From Nelumbo lutea (Eukaryota; Streptophyta; Magnoliopsida; Proteales; Nelumbonaceae), in NCBI GenBank assembly GCA_022828595.1, contig JAKGHH010000002.1:45602222-45666221 (forward strand): a DNA stretch of 64,000 nucleotides, written 5' to 3'. The notes under the pieces were generated by a model. The model worked only from the letters and a program-made list of their open reading frames with translations, ran no database searches and was not told the DNA's origin. Each line of letters opens with the position of its first letter. The first letter of the stretch is position 1. Positions 1-12,700 of the stretch are shown piece after piece. Both the position numbers and the translations under genes were made by a program.

Positions 1-590
1 AGCGTCGCCTTGACAACTATGTTTTCTACATGAAAAGCATTTTTGGTGGTGAAGACTCCATCAAGGACCTCAATTGAAGGTTAATGACAATCTAGCATTT
101 GGGGAGGAGAACACGTATCATCTATGTATTCTCGGAAATCCTTTTCTTTCCTTAACAAGTAAGAAGGTGTTTGTTACCCAGAGATTCTTCTTTTAGTCAA
201 TTGAACATTGATCATTTATTATTATTACTATTGCTTAATCTTAGCGATTGACTGATATTCCAGTTTTTACTAATACTCTAAATTCTTCAAACTCTATACT
301 TTTGCTCTAACTACCAATCCAATCAAATTCCAAATTTAGCCCATCTAAATACACCTGAAGCTAACAAAATACCCCCAGTTGAACATTCTTGCTTTCTTTC
401 CCTAATTTCTTCAGTTAGATTCTCAGCCTTTTAATCATTAAATTCCTTAAAGTATAAGAGCTCTATGTCTCTTTGATTATCCTACACACTTGGTGCTCCA
501 ATTTCAAAATGACCATTTTGGATAGCATTACAAACAAAAATATCATGTCCATCAAAAATAGTAATTGTTTGGCAAATGCCAATAACGTAC
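1..590 (-). other. VHA-a1 intron 10, 5' part
   Basis: This stretch lies downstream (gene sense) of the donor GTACGT that ends exon 10 at 591. The following VHA-a exon was looked for on the minus strand and is not present, so the intron continues past the left edge. The first 77 bases hold an open plus-strand tail ending in a TGA, but I do not recognise it. Nothing else is supported here. Confidence 0.6.
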
Positions 591-739
591 CCATACGCAT
601 CAACAATTTCCTGAAATGCATTAGTGAAGCAATTGGTTCTAAAATATGTAGGTGGTGATTCCACAGCATCCATCACTTGAAATATTATCCCCACTTGTGA
701 GTTGCTATCAATTGTTGCTTGTTGCAACATATCCTGAAT
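591..739 (-). CDS. VHA-a1 exon 10
   Basis: This exon encodes residues 354 to about 403, from [17 protein letters not shown] through [12 protein letters not shown] to the start of VDAYG. The acceptor is CAACAG at 745-740 and the donor GTACGT follows 591. The length of 149 nt leaves the last glycine codon split, so the next exon outside the window should start in phase 2. A cysteine sits after RTN, where the homologues I recall have basic arginine or lysine. Confidence 0.88.
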
Positions 740-3700
740 CTGTTGCATAATAAAATACACTGTCCTTTAAAGCTAATGTCAATGTGTAAAGGTTTTTAAG
801 TATTGAAATATTAATTTCTGTCTTATGGCACAGCTATCCATCAAAGAGGGAAAAAAAAAAAAGATGTGGTAGAAGTCAAAACATTACCTTAGGCTTTGCA
901 AATATAGGGCACCAGCCTTCTCCAACTAGGCATTTTTTTGTAACATCAAAGTTGAGCATATTGAGAGTATCATATACAGCCTTTTCCTTTCTTACCTAGT
1001 AAAAAATAGTAAATTGATAAGGAAGCTTCAATAGCAAAAACTAGTAAAAATAGGAAAAAGAAGGAATATTTATTAAAGATAATTTTCTAAATCCTACATC
1101 TCAATTTCAACATATTTGCTTTTCCTGTTTGTTTGTTTGTTTGTTTTAAATCAGAACAAAGGCATATAATATATTAAAATAAAAATAAAAGAAGATTATT
1201 CAATACAATACCCACCTTGCATTCCTTAATAATCCCCCTCCCTCTGGTACAAGAGTGAAAAAAAGGCAAACCCAAGAGAAAAAGTCATAAACATAAAAAA
1301 CCAAAATGCCCTCAGCACAGAGCAAGTCCCAGATCCCACCACCAAAAGCACAGTACCAGCTAAAACAAATATAAAACATGAGACGCAAAGTGATGTGCCC
1401 CTTCAACTTGACATAAATCTCCATGTCATTGCCCCAATGTCACCAACACTTCCAAAAACATAAGAAATTAAGCAACTACACTACTTCTCTCCTCCAACAG
1501 TCCTTCAACCCCTAACCCTGCTCTAGGCACCCCTGTGCTTTTCTCTCTTAAACCCTACCTTCCCAGCCAAGATAAGGATTCCAATGATAGTTCCATCTTT
1601 TTACTGATACCCCCACTACCACCAACACCAAAGAAGCTCTTCCCCCATATAAACATTATCATTTTGACCACTTTGCATGTTTCTTTCCTCCAACTCCAGC
1701 TATTAAGTGGTTCCTTCCTCTAGTCTCTAACTCCAACTCCAGCAAAGATAAGGATTTTAATGATTGCTTCATCTTTTCACCAACACCACCACCACTGAAG
1801 AAGCTCTTCCCCCATGGAAGAATGATCACTTTGACCACCTTGCATGTTTCTTTCCTCCAACTCCAGCTACTAACTGGTTCCTTCTTCTAGCCTCTTAAAG
1901 AATACACATAACATTCAGGCCCTCAAAATCCTACACCCCATCTTCTCACGAAGAATCAAGTGTATGATTCACCTCACAGTAAATTCCATTACATGCTCCA
2001 CAAGAGCATGCCTCCTTTTCCTCACTTTATGAAGTAGCAACAACATAGGAAACCAACTCCACAACCTGGGTAAACTTAAAGAAAACCTCAACTTTTACTT
2101 AGGACCTCTAGTTTTATAGGTCTTGAGTTGTTCTTTTAGTAGAAAGGTTTGGATAACCAGTTTTGATATAAAATCTGTAAAAGATAGAAGAGAAAGAAGA
2201 GAGGAAAAAGTTTTTGCTAGAAAGAAAGAGAAGAGAGATAGAAGAGAATGGGGAAGAAGCCAAAATCAAATCTGACCACCCCTTTCATTAGACTCATAAA
2301 TAAAGAGTGTACAAGTACAAGTATGCCCTTACTAAGTCGGCTACTTGTAAGAAGTTGAAAAGTCACACTTAGCTTAAACATAAACTAATGGGCCTAAGGT
2401 CCAACAACTACCTAACTAAGTTATGTAAATAAAAACAAATAAAATTGGCCCACAACTCAACACTTTTCAACCCCATCCAACCCTTAACTCTCAACAAATA
2501 ATCAACATGATGATAGTGAATGCTGATGAAAGGACACTCACAACCAAACACAACTACAACAGCATTGTCCTTGAAAATAAATTGATTGCAAGTTGGATGA
2601 TGTTTAAAAATGGCATTCTAACCCAGGAATCTATAACCAAATATTTTCCAGCTGCAAGTATATAAAGAAATCTGTACTTGCAAGGCTAAAGGCTTTCACA
2701 TGGCTAGCAGCACTTGACAAAATCCCTAGGCATGCCAACTCAAATGATGGAAAATTCCGCCTAACAAGCAAGTGTATTATGTGCAAAGAAGCCAAGGAGG
2801 ATGCCAGTCATTTATTCTAGCAACACAAAAATACCAAAAAAAAAAAGATTTGGGGCTCTCTCTTTATCCTCCAACTGGACTGGAGGATTCCAAAACCAAT
2901 TACTTGAGTTGATGCAACTTGGTGGTTGATCCTTCTGAAATCAAAGGTTGAATGTTGTTGATGGAAAATGTTGAATATTGAAGAGAACCAACCCATGTGT
3001 GATTTTTTAGGGGTCATAAGAGGAATGAAGGGGATCTCACCTACAACCCAACCCTATTATGGGTGGAACCAATGGTCCATTACTGATAAAAAAGATATGG
3101 AACCGATGGTCATTATGTCCAATGGTTGTGAATCTATATCTATAAAGTGCTCAGGCCCCAGGAAAAATGAATATCCACAACAACAAGATGATGTGGGACT
3201 CCAATCTATATCTGATAGCAACTGAAACCCTTTGACAATCTTCCGCCCATTTTTCAGAATGAGAAGGGCATCAACATGGCATATCTTCTAACCAGTGTTC
3301 CATTTCACTATTTGACATCAGTGATTGTTCATATGAGGTCATGTTTTAAACATTGTGTTCAACCAGCAGTTGGAAAAGTTGGCTCATAACATGGCAATAA
3401 GTTTGGGTCTGTTTCACTTTCACCCTGAACCATTCACACATGCAAAAAAAATGTTGACTTGGTCAATGATCTGGTAACTCAGCCAATTAAAACGTTTGAC
3501 TCCAGAAGGTCATGGGTTGTTCTTTTTTCTTTTTTGTTTTTGTATTTTATCAATTCTATCATTAATAACAATAATACTTAATTATCACTCATTTTTATTT
3601 AATATGATGGATAAATAATATAAGAAACATACCCAATTTTTCTCTACAAATTTTTTTATCAATAACCACAAATTTCATTAATATTAAAGAGTTAAAAAGA

Positions 3701-6700
3701 GAAACAATAAAGAAGAAAGTCAATGAGAGATAAACCCTATTATCTCTCCCTACAAGATACTATCGTTTTCTAACAATTGTGCCCAAAATATTTGATTTCT
3801 CCCCTCCCCTTGTTTTGCTAGAATATCTACCAAGGAATTTGCACTCCTTTTGACCCATTGCATCCTCACATCCATGTCCTTTGTGAGCCATTTGAACAGT
3901 TGAAAAATAGCCCTAGAACTATGGGACTGCACAAGAAAACCAGAAAAACAACAAGAGAAGATTAGAGAATAAGAGAGAGAGAGAGCTGCGGCAAGGAGGG
4001 TTAGAGAATGAGAGGTTCGAACTAAACCTCCCTCTAACACTCTAATACACTTTTATAAGTTAATCTTTGAGTAATTACAAGAGAGGTCCTTGGTTGGACA
4101 AGAAATTACAAAAAAAGAGCATAGAAGAGTATGAGCCCAGAATAAGACCATTACAGAGAAGAACATAAAGTAACAGCCTATGGGCCATTCGGCCCATCTT
4201 CTCTACACTCCCCCTCAAGCTGAGCATAGATGTTAATCATGCCTAGCTTGCCAGTGTCATGCTGAAGCCTTGCCTTGGGAATACCCTTGGTGAGGAAACC
4301 TACCAATTGTCCTTCAGAAGTAATGAATGGAAGACACACTTCACCCGAAGAGACTCTTTCTCGAATAAAGTGTCTATCAACCTCAATATGTTTAGTTCTA
4401 TCATGTTGTACGGGATTGTGGGCAATGTTGATGGCAGCTTGATTATCACAGTACAACATCATTGGCTTGTCATAATCAATCCCGAGTTCTTCCATCAATG
4501 ACCTTATCCACAACAGTTTAGAGACTCCATGTGCCATGGCCCTATATTTTGCTTCTGCTAAGGATCGGGCCACAACTGATTGTTTCTTGCTCCTCCAAGA
4601 GACAACATTACCAGCCACCAGACCGCAATACCCTAAAGTAGATCTTCTGTCATCAATATTTCCAGATGCCCATGCTTGGTAAACAGAACCCCTTTTCCTG
4701 GAGAGCCTTTCAAATAACACAGAACTCGTTCTACAGCTACCATATGAGTATCTCGAGTGGCATGCATGTACTGGCTAATACAACTAACAGCATATGCAAT
4801 ATCTGGTCGAGTCATGCACAGGTACAGGAGCTTCCCAAGAAGTCTCTAAAAACCCCCTTTGTCTTCCAACAATGTCCCGTCTGAAGCAGAAAGTTTGTGA
4901 CTCATATCAATAGGAGTTGCAGCTAATCTAGCACCCATCTTCCCAGTTTCAGAGAGCAAGTCAAGGACATACTTCCTTTGGGAGATAAGAATCTCATCCT
5001 TGGATCTAGCAACTTCTATGCCAAGGAAGTATCTCAACTCCCCCAGATCCTTAATCTCAAATTTTGTACGAAGGGAAGACTCAAGAGCACGAATTCCTGA
5101 GGCATCATTACCAGTCACAACAATGTCATCAACATACACAATGAGATATCTGCTAGAGATTCACTTCTCTTCACAAAAAGAGTATGATCTGATTGTGTCT
5201 GAGTGTAGCCAAATTTAACAAGTGATGTTCTAAATTTCTCAAACCATGCTCTAGGAGACTGTTTGAGGCCATAAAGAGATTTCTTCAATTTGCATACCTT
5301 TCCTTGCATATCACTTCCATACATTCCTGGAGGGAGAGACATATAGACCTCCTCATGTAAGTCACCATTCAGAAACGCATTCTTTACATCCAACTGATAA
5401 AGGGGCCAATCAAAGTGAGCTGCCAAAGATAAGAGAACCCTCACAGATGTCATCTTAGCAACAGGAGCAAAGGTCTCCAGGTAATCAATCCCATACGTCT
5501 GTGTGTAGCCTTTAGCAACCAGTCTAGCCTTATACCTCTCAACAGTCCCATCAACCCGGTATTTAATGGTAAAAACCCACTTGCAACCAACTGGATCCTT
5601 CCCTTCAGGCAAATCCACCACTTCCCAAGTATCATTTTTGTGTAGGGCATCTATTTTAGATTTCATGGCATCTCTCCATTCTGGAATCTCAAGAGCTTTT
5701 GACACAGATCTAGGAATAGGGTTAGAAGCAACTGGAGAGAGATAGGCAAAGTATGAAGGAGAAAGTAGGTCAAAAGAAAGGTGTTTGGAAATGCAGTGTG
5801 CAGTGCATTTCCGTTTTCCTTTCCTAACAGCAATAGAAACATCAAGATCTAGGAAAGATGGTTCCAAAGAGGTTAAAACAACACCTATTGTCTTATCTGT
5901 GATTGGAAGTGTATGAGGCTCATCTGCTGTAAGGGAAGCAATCATTCTTGGACCTTTGCCTTTGATACACCTTGGGATTGTGGGTAGGACGAGGAGGTAA
6001 AGAGATAGGAGCACTAGGGCAAGAAGAATGAAGTGACTGGTCCTCCCTTGATTCGTTTGGTGAGGACACAGGCTCACCAAGAGACTCAACTGGGACAAGG
6101 AGAGGAAGAGCAAACACTTGTGACAAACTCTCCCCCTGTTGAAAATGTCCTTCCTGAGAGGACCCATAAAAAGGAGAAAGTTCATCAAAGGTAACATCCA
6201 TTGAGACATATCGAGTGCCAGTCTTTGGATCAAAACAACAGTAACCATTTTGTGTGGGGGAATAACCAAGGAAGATGCATTTGTGGGCTTTTGGTTCAAA
6301 CTTATGTCTCTGGGCACTTGGAATGTGAACATAACAAGTGCAGCCAAACACACGGAGAGGAATCGGGAAGAGATCCTTGTCTAGAGGAAGAAGACTGAAG
6401 GGGGATTTAAACCCTGGAACCCTGGATGGCATACGGTTTATGAGATAGGTAGCAGTGAGAACAGCATCACCCCAAAATCTTGTGGGAACATGTGAGGCAA
6501 ACAAAAGGCTCCTTGCAACTTCAACAATATGCCTATTTTTTCTTTTAGCAGCTACATTCTCTTCAGGGGTTCTAACACAGGAACTTTGATGAATAACTCC
6601 CATATCAGAGAGATACAAGGATAAACTCTTCTCAAAATACTATTTTGCATTGTTAGATCTGAAAATCTTGATTCTGGTATCAAACTGAGTTAAAACAAAT

Positions 6701-9700
6701 TCATGAAATTGCCTCACAAGTCTTGAAACTTCTTGACGAGATTTCATTAGGTATATCCAAGTGGATCTAGAAAAATCATCAATAAACATGATGAAATATC
6801 TGTAGCCCCCCATAGAAGATAAGTGGTAAGGCCCCCACACATCAGAGTGCACAATATTAAAAAGAAAAGATGATCTTTTATTGCTCAGAGGGTAATTGTT
6901 TCTATAATGCTTTGATAACTGACAAGACTCACAATTAAGACTGGACACACCGACTCCCTTAAATAGTTCAGGAAATAGATGACTTAAAGCAAAAAAAAAG
7001 GCAAATGACCCAAACGATAATGACTCAACATGATTCAACTGACAAACTCTGACAAGGTAGATCCAAAGGCAACATTCTTAGGATGATCAAGGCATTGTCC
7101 AGGAGTGTCAAGCAAGTATATTCCATTTGCTTCATGGCCACTCCCAATCACCTTCCGAGACTCCAGATCCTGAAATAGAGTGGAGGATAGGAGTAAGGAG
7201 TTCATAGCCTTGACAATTCCCTTGCCAGAAATAGAGGCAAAGAGCCATCGGCTAAGGTGATTTTGTCACGACCAGGAAGCAAATCATATGAAACAAACAA
7301 AGTGGAAAGATTGGTCATGTGATCAGAAGCACCTTAGTCTATGATCCAAGGGGTCTTAGGATTACCTGAGGTGGTTGCATGGTTAGCAGAAGCTCTTATA
7401 CCTGAGTGAGCAAATGCAGTGGTGACTGAATTTCCTGAAGGGTTGGATGATGAAGTCACTCCTTCAAGATGGTTTATCATCTTTCCAAACTTTTCATACT
7501 CAACTTTCACAGCTGCCAACTGTGCACAGGCAAACTCAATTTCAGCATCTGTACCCGTGGCTGCATTTGCACTCCATGTCTTCCTACTATCATTTTTCTT
7601 CTGGAATCGAACAAGAACAAGTCTAGGATGTAATTTCTAGCATTTGTCCTTGGTGTGCTTCGGCTTCTTGCAATATTCACAGGCAACCTCTTTCTTTCCA
7701 GTGCCACTGGGAGCCCCTATAACTCCTTTGGGTTTAACCCCCATATTTGCAAATGCATTAGTGCCAACTCCTTGAACATGAACCTGTCTTTTGCTTTCTT
7801 CACTACTAACTAAAGCATATGCTTGAGATAGTGAGACACTTTCCTTGGACAGAATATTTTGTTTTGTGATGTCATATTCAGAGTTTAGCCCAGTTAGGAA
7901 CTCAAAAACCATGTTCCTTTCAACTAATTTCCCGTAGGTTTCTGCATCATTGGGAGTATCCCATGTTACAACCTCTGTCAAATCAATTTCTTGCCATAGA
8001 GATTTCAAGGTTGAGAAATATTCCGCAAGGGATTTCTCCCCCTATCTTAGATTCTTCACATCACTCCTTAGTTTATAGGCTCTGGCTACATTCAGTTTCT
8101 GGGAGTAGGTTTCTGCAACACTATCCCAGATTTCCTTAGTCGAGTTCATCCAGAGATAATGTTGACTAATCTATGGCTGCATTGAATTCGCGAGCCACCC
8201 AATCACGGTGTAATTCTCTTGCACCCATTTCTCATAAGAGGGATCATCCTTTGGGGGAGCTTTCTTGCTCCCAGAGATAAACCCCCCCTTTCCTCTACTA
8301 CAAATATGAATTTTACGGAATATGACTAGACCAAATAGTTGGTTCCATCCAGTTTAACTGTGGTTACAACCAACAAAGAATCAGTTGTGGTTCCCAAAGT
8401 ATGTCCATATTCAACAGTACTCTTGCTCTCAGTATCTGAGAAGTCCATTATGTAAAAACTTCAATTAGGGTTTCGGCAAGCCTCCACTAGTGTACTGATT
8501 TTGAAGAACTCAGATTGAGTTGAATCAGCAACAAACACAGTCACTCACAAACTCAGTTCAGACCTGACGGCCGTGAGAGCCAAGTTCGGTGGCAGCACTT
8601 TCAAGAAGAAGAAGGCCTGATTCAGCCTTCAAGAAACAATCAACAGACCTCCAAACACTATGTATTCTTGGTTCCCAACAATAATTTCCCAAAGAGAGCA
8701 AAAATACAGTCCACAGTACTTAAGAGGCCTTTTTACAAACACTATGTATGCAGCAGTCAACACTCCACTGTTAACTAGCAGGAATCACTTCAAGAACACT
8801 CCGTATAGGTCCAAGAAGTAGCTGAAATGTAGTAGAGACTCGTACCACTGAGTCTAAACAAGTTTCGGCCACTTGGCAGTCCAACAAAATAAGAAAATAA
8901 CCCAGAAATCTCTTAGTTCAATCAGTCCAGCAACAGCCGAACAGTAGAGCAGATATAGAGGGGTTTTGAGTACTTTAACAGCTCCCCAAATCAGAAAAAA
9001 TAAAACAAAAATAACCCAGCAATAACTGAAGCAACTTACAGTTGTATGAATCTCTGATTTGAGCTTCAAATCAGGCCGAACAACCTATCCCTCTGATTCT
9101 TCCTGGTCACCGAACTATTCTCCAAGCGAATAGAGTCTTGGGCACCCTCCAATGACCTCCAAGAGTCAGGCAAATGAGTCTAAACTTCTATCCCTAGAAC
9201 ACCCACATGCAGTCGGCTGGACTATAACCACATAAGAGCCACGCCAAGCTCAGGCCTGCTCTGATACCAAGTTGAAAAACAGCCCTAGAAGTATGGGACT
9301 GTGCAAGAAAACCAGAAAAACAACAAGAGAAGATTAGAGAATGAGAGAGAGAGAGAGTTGCGGCAAGGAGGGTTAGAGTATGAGAGGTTCGAACTAAACC
9401 TCCCTCTAACACTCTAATACACTTTTATAAAGTTAATCTTTGAGTAATTACAAGAGAAGTCCTTGGTTGGACAAGAAATTACAAAAAAAAAAGCATAGAA
9501 GAGTATGGGCCCAGAATAAGGCCCATTACAAAGAACATAAAGCAACAGCCTATGGGCCACTCGGCCCATCTTCTCTACATGAACTTATTCTTCTCACTGT
9601 TGTATTTCCACATTTTTGCCTCCTTACTTTGTTGCCATGCTGCTGTCAATTTGGAGTCACCTTCGACAATTAGCTTCATAAAATTCAAATTACTCGCCCT

Positions 9701-12700
9701 TTGCAGCCCTTCCGTCAATGCCATGATTGCAGCCCTTAGGGAATCTCCCTCACCAGCTAGGCCTGAATGTAAGGCAATTTTCTTACTCTCCTCATCCCTG
9801 AGCACTCCTCCCATTCCTGAAATTACTGGGTTCCCCAAACTACTCCCATCGAAGTTTAGTTTAACAAATAATTATCAAAAAAAAAAAGTTTAGTTTAACA
9901 TATCCCTTTTCTAGTGGAGACCATGAAGGTGTGATTATAGTCCTATTGATGGTTGAATCCACTACTTGCTTCCATTTCCAGAGTATATCGTCCAATGAAA
10001 CATGTGAGAAGGTTTCTAGAGATTTCAACCAATGGGCCATTCTAAACATAATAGTTTCAATTATAGCTTCCTTGGTCCTTTTCCCAAAAAAAAAAAATCC
10101 TTGAGTTCCTTTTTTTACAAATTGTCCAGCTTATTGCTACCCTTTTACATGTCCACATAATTTCCCCCCATTGCTACCTACCCTTTTATTTCAAAGAAAC
10201 AACAAATTACAACAGTTCCCTAGACAAAAGAAGCCCAGAAAACAACTGAAATTACAGACTCCAACTGGACTGAGAACTAAACAACTCAGCTACATTCAGG
10301 TGCTTAAACTCAGCATTAACCAACACCCAGGAGATCAGCTTGATGACCAACTGCTGTACTAGCTCATATGGATTTTTTGACTTGTTTGAGAAAACTCTAT
10401 TGTTTCTTTCTGACCACAAAGACCAAAGAATTGCTGCAGGAATTTTTTTCCAGACAAGTCTTCCTTTTGTCTTCAGTCCTGCCAGATTCCAGCTAAATAG
10501 GAGGTCTTTGACTGATCTCGGCATCACCCAACAAACTACAGAAGACTTTAAAAAATGCTTCCATACTATAGAAGATATTGAGCAGTGGATACTTAGATGA
10601 TCTGTACATTCTGGCATCAGTCCACACAGCCTACAAGCAAGGTTTGAGAGCTGCAGACCCTTCCTTTCCAAGCTGACTTTTGATAGGCACTTATTAAGCA
10701 CCATAGTCCAAACCAGAAAATTGGATTTAGAGTGAGAAACTGCATTCCAGATTTGCTTACAGGGAAAGATAACAGGCCCACTAAGTTTAGAAGACAAGGA
10801 CTTGACTGAAAAGTTCGCATCCTTACTCCATTTCCATATCCACTTGTCCTCGCTAAGCATATCAATATTTTGGCCCTATAATAGATTCAGCAGATTCATT
10901 ACCTCATTTAGCTACCTATCAAACAGATCTCTCCTAAACCATGGACACCAGCTCACTGAGCTGTTGGATAAAATATAGGAATCAGCCACTGAAACTTCTT
11001 GTTCTGCAGCACACTGAAAGAGCTGAGGAAAAACTTCAGCCAAGGGGCTATTCAAACACCAGAAGTCCCTCCAAAATTTAACCCTATCGCCTCTGCCCAC
11101 TTTGAATTCCACACCTTCCAGGAAAACAGGTTGACTTTTAAAGATACCTTTCCATACTGAACAGCCCCAACTAGAGAGAGGGTCTTCAGATTTCCAGTTA
11201 CCCCAATACACCCCGTACTAGGAGGCAATTAAGTTCCTCCACCAAGATGTTCTTTCAGCAGCAAATCTCCAGCACCACTTGCTAAGCAAGGCAGTATTTA
11301 TCACCACTTGCTAAGCAAATGTTGTTGGAGCAAAGAGACTTGAGACATCAATCAGAGGAGTCCACCTACACCCAAATAACGGAATAAAAAATTCCCAAAT
11401 AGAAACAACAAAGGAACAAGAAATTAGTAAGTGATAGCAAGTCTAACCATTGGTTTTTAATAGGAGACACCAATGGGGGGATAAGCACCACTTTTGTCTC
11501 TTTCTTTGGAGCCAATCACAAGTATTTATTCTTTCATGGGCAACTTCCCAACAAAAAACTCCAACCCTGGGAGGGATAGGCTTATACCATACCTCCTTGA
11601 CAGGAAAAGGTTGCAAAGAGTTAAAGGAGGGTTGGGTTAGAGCCATGAAAAAAGCACAGGAAAAGGATCTAAAAGGAGAGGGAGTCCATATCCATTCATC
11701 AGGCTTAGAGAAAGTTTTTCTCTGCAAAAGAATTATGTGCTTTATCTATTTTTATATTTTTATTATTTAATTTTTAACATTTGACCCAAATGATTGAACC
11801 ACTGACCTGCCACCTGGATGGAAAATAGGTTCTGTTGCCAAATCAGTCTTAAAAACATTGGAATTCAATACATAGGCAGATATTGGCCCTTCTTCTTCTC
11901 TTCAGGGTTTTTTTAGGGGAGGGCACATGTATGATTGCAACAACTTACCATAATGGTCCACTTCCTTAAATGGAGAGCAATTGAAGTGAGGGCTTTATTC
12001 CTGTGGCGAACACCTGCATCCAAAGTGGCTTCCAGTTCAGATAAGCGTGACAAAACCTGCAAAAAAATCCAGATTAACCATCAAAAACCAAAAGACTGTT
12101 GCATATACTAAACTTTACATGGTAACCAAACGAGTTCATGCAGAGAACATCTCTAGTGAACAGAATCCGATTCTATAAAGCATAACAAGAACAGGTAATG
12201 GAAACTTCTGAGCACGCATACCTCTTGAGTTACTTGCCTCTGTCTGGTAATATCTTCAGGAACAGGATAACAATTTGCGCCAAATGCTTCACAAATTTTC
12301 AGTATTTTTATTTTTGCCTGCTCGCCTGAGAAGAAAACTACAAACACTATCTTCTCAACCTGCATAGATAGAACCAAAGGAATTGATATAATCTCAATTG
12401 GCAGTTAAATGGTATGAAGGGTTATGGATGTATACAACCCAAACAATAAGTAAGAGAGAGAGAGAGAGAGAGAGAGATTGGGCCTTGGTGCAATGGTTGG
12501 GTTGCTCCATTGTGACCTGGGTGACCAGGGCTCAACTTTTTCCATAACCATTGCTTCTATACACTTTTTTCCTTCAAAGATCCACTTTTGCCCTCCAAAC
12601 ACATTAACATAGCAAAAGAAGAAAGTTTCAAGAAGGTAAACCCACTAATGGAGACCAAGCATCAAAGGAGGAGAGGTTGCTTGGTATTATCCACTGCCAA

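Larger units (their letters stand above)
3898..9579 (-). mobile_element. Copia element A, 5.7 kb, nested in a LINE
   Basis: This is a complete but decayed Ty1/copia retrotransposon on the minus strand. Two 310-bp direct repeats (3898-4207 and 9270-9579) flank a gag-pol region, with a primer-binding site TGGTATCAGAGC abutting the right LTR and a polypurine tract GAGGGGGAG abutting the left one. The 5-bp target duplication is TGAAC (3893-3897 and 9580-9584, plus strand). The LTRs differ at about fifteen places by eye, which suggests an old insertion. It lies in the sense direction of the host gene, in its intron 8. Confidence 0.92.
996..11948 (-). other. VHA-a1 intron 8, about 11 kb, retrotransposon-filled
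   Basis: This intron runs from the donor GTAAG below 11949 to the acceptor CTAG above 995. It contains, left to right, a short tandem repeat, an LTR-like remnant, a LINE zinc-finger fragment, a LINE split by copia element A, and two more LINE pieces. The bases 996-1500 and 11736-11948 show nothing recognisable. Its neighbours introns 7 and 9 are under 170 nt, so most of the length is inserted DNA. Confidence 0.8.

Noticed and set aside
1..77. Open plus-strand tail ending in TGA at the left edge
   Set aside because: Twenty-odd codons without a motif I recognise; too short to call a gene end, especially inside an intron of the gene on the other strand.
1200..1424. Open frame of 74 codons on the minus strand in intron 8
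   Set aside because: Hydrophobic low-information translation without motif. It is intronic and not similar to any VHA or transposon part.
2968..3225. Open frame of 85 codons on the plus strand
   Set aside because: It follows a LINE zinc-finger relic but lacks any RNase H or other LINE motif, and no gene signal is seen.
3468..3525. tRNA-like segment with TGGTAACTCAGCC and GACTCCAGAAGGTCATGGGTT
   Set aside because: It resembles a tRNA A box and B box, but I cannot draw an acceptor stem and the TTCGA word is lost. At most a very worn tRNA-derived relic.
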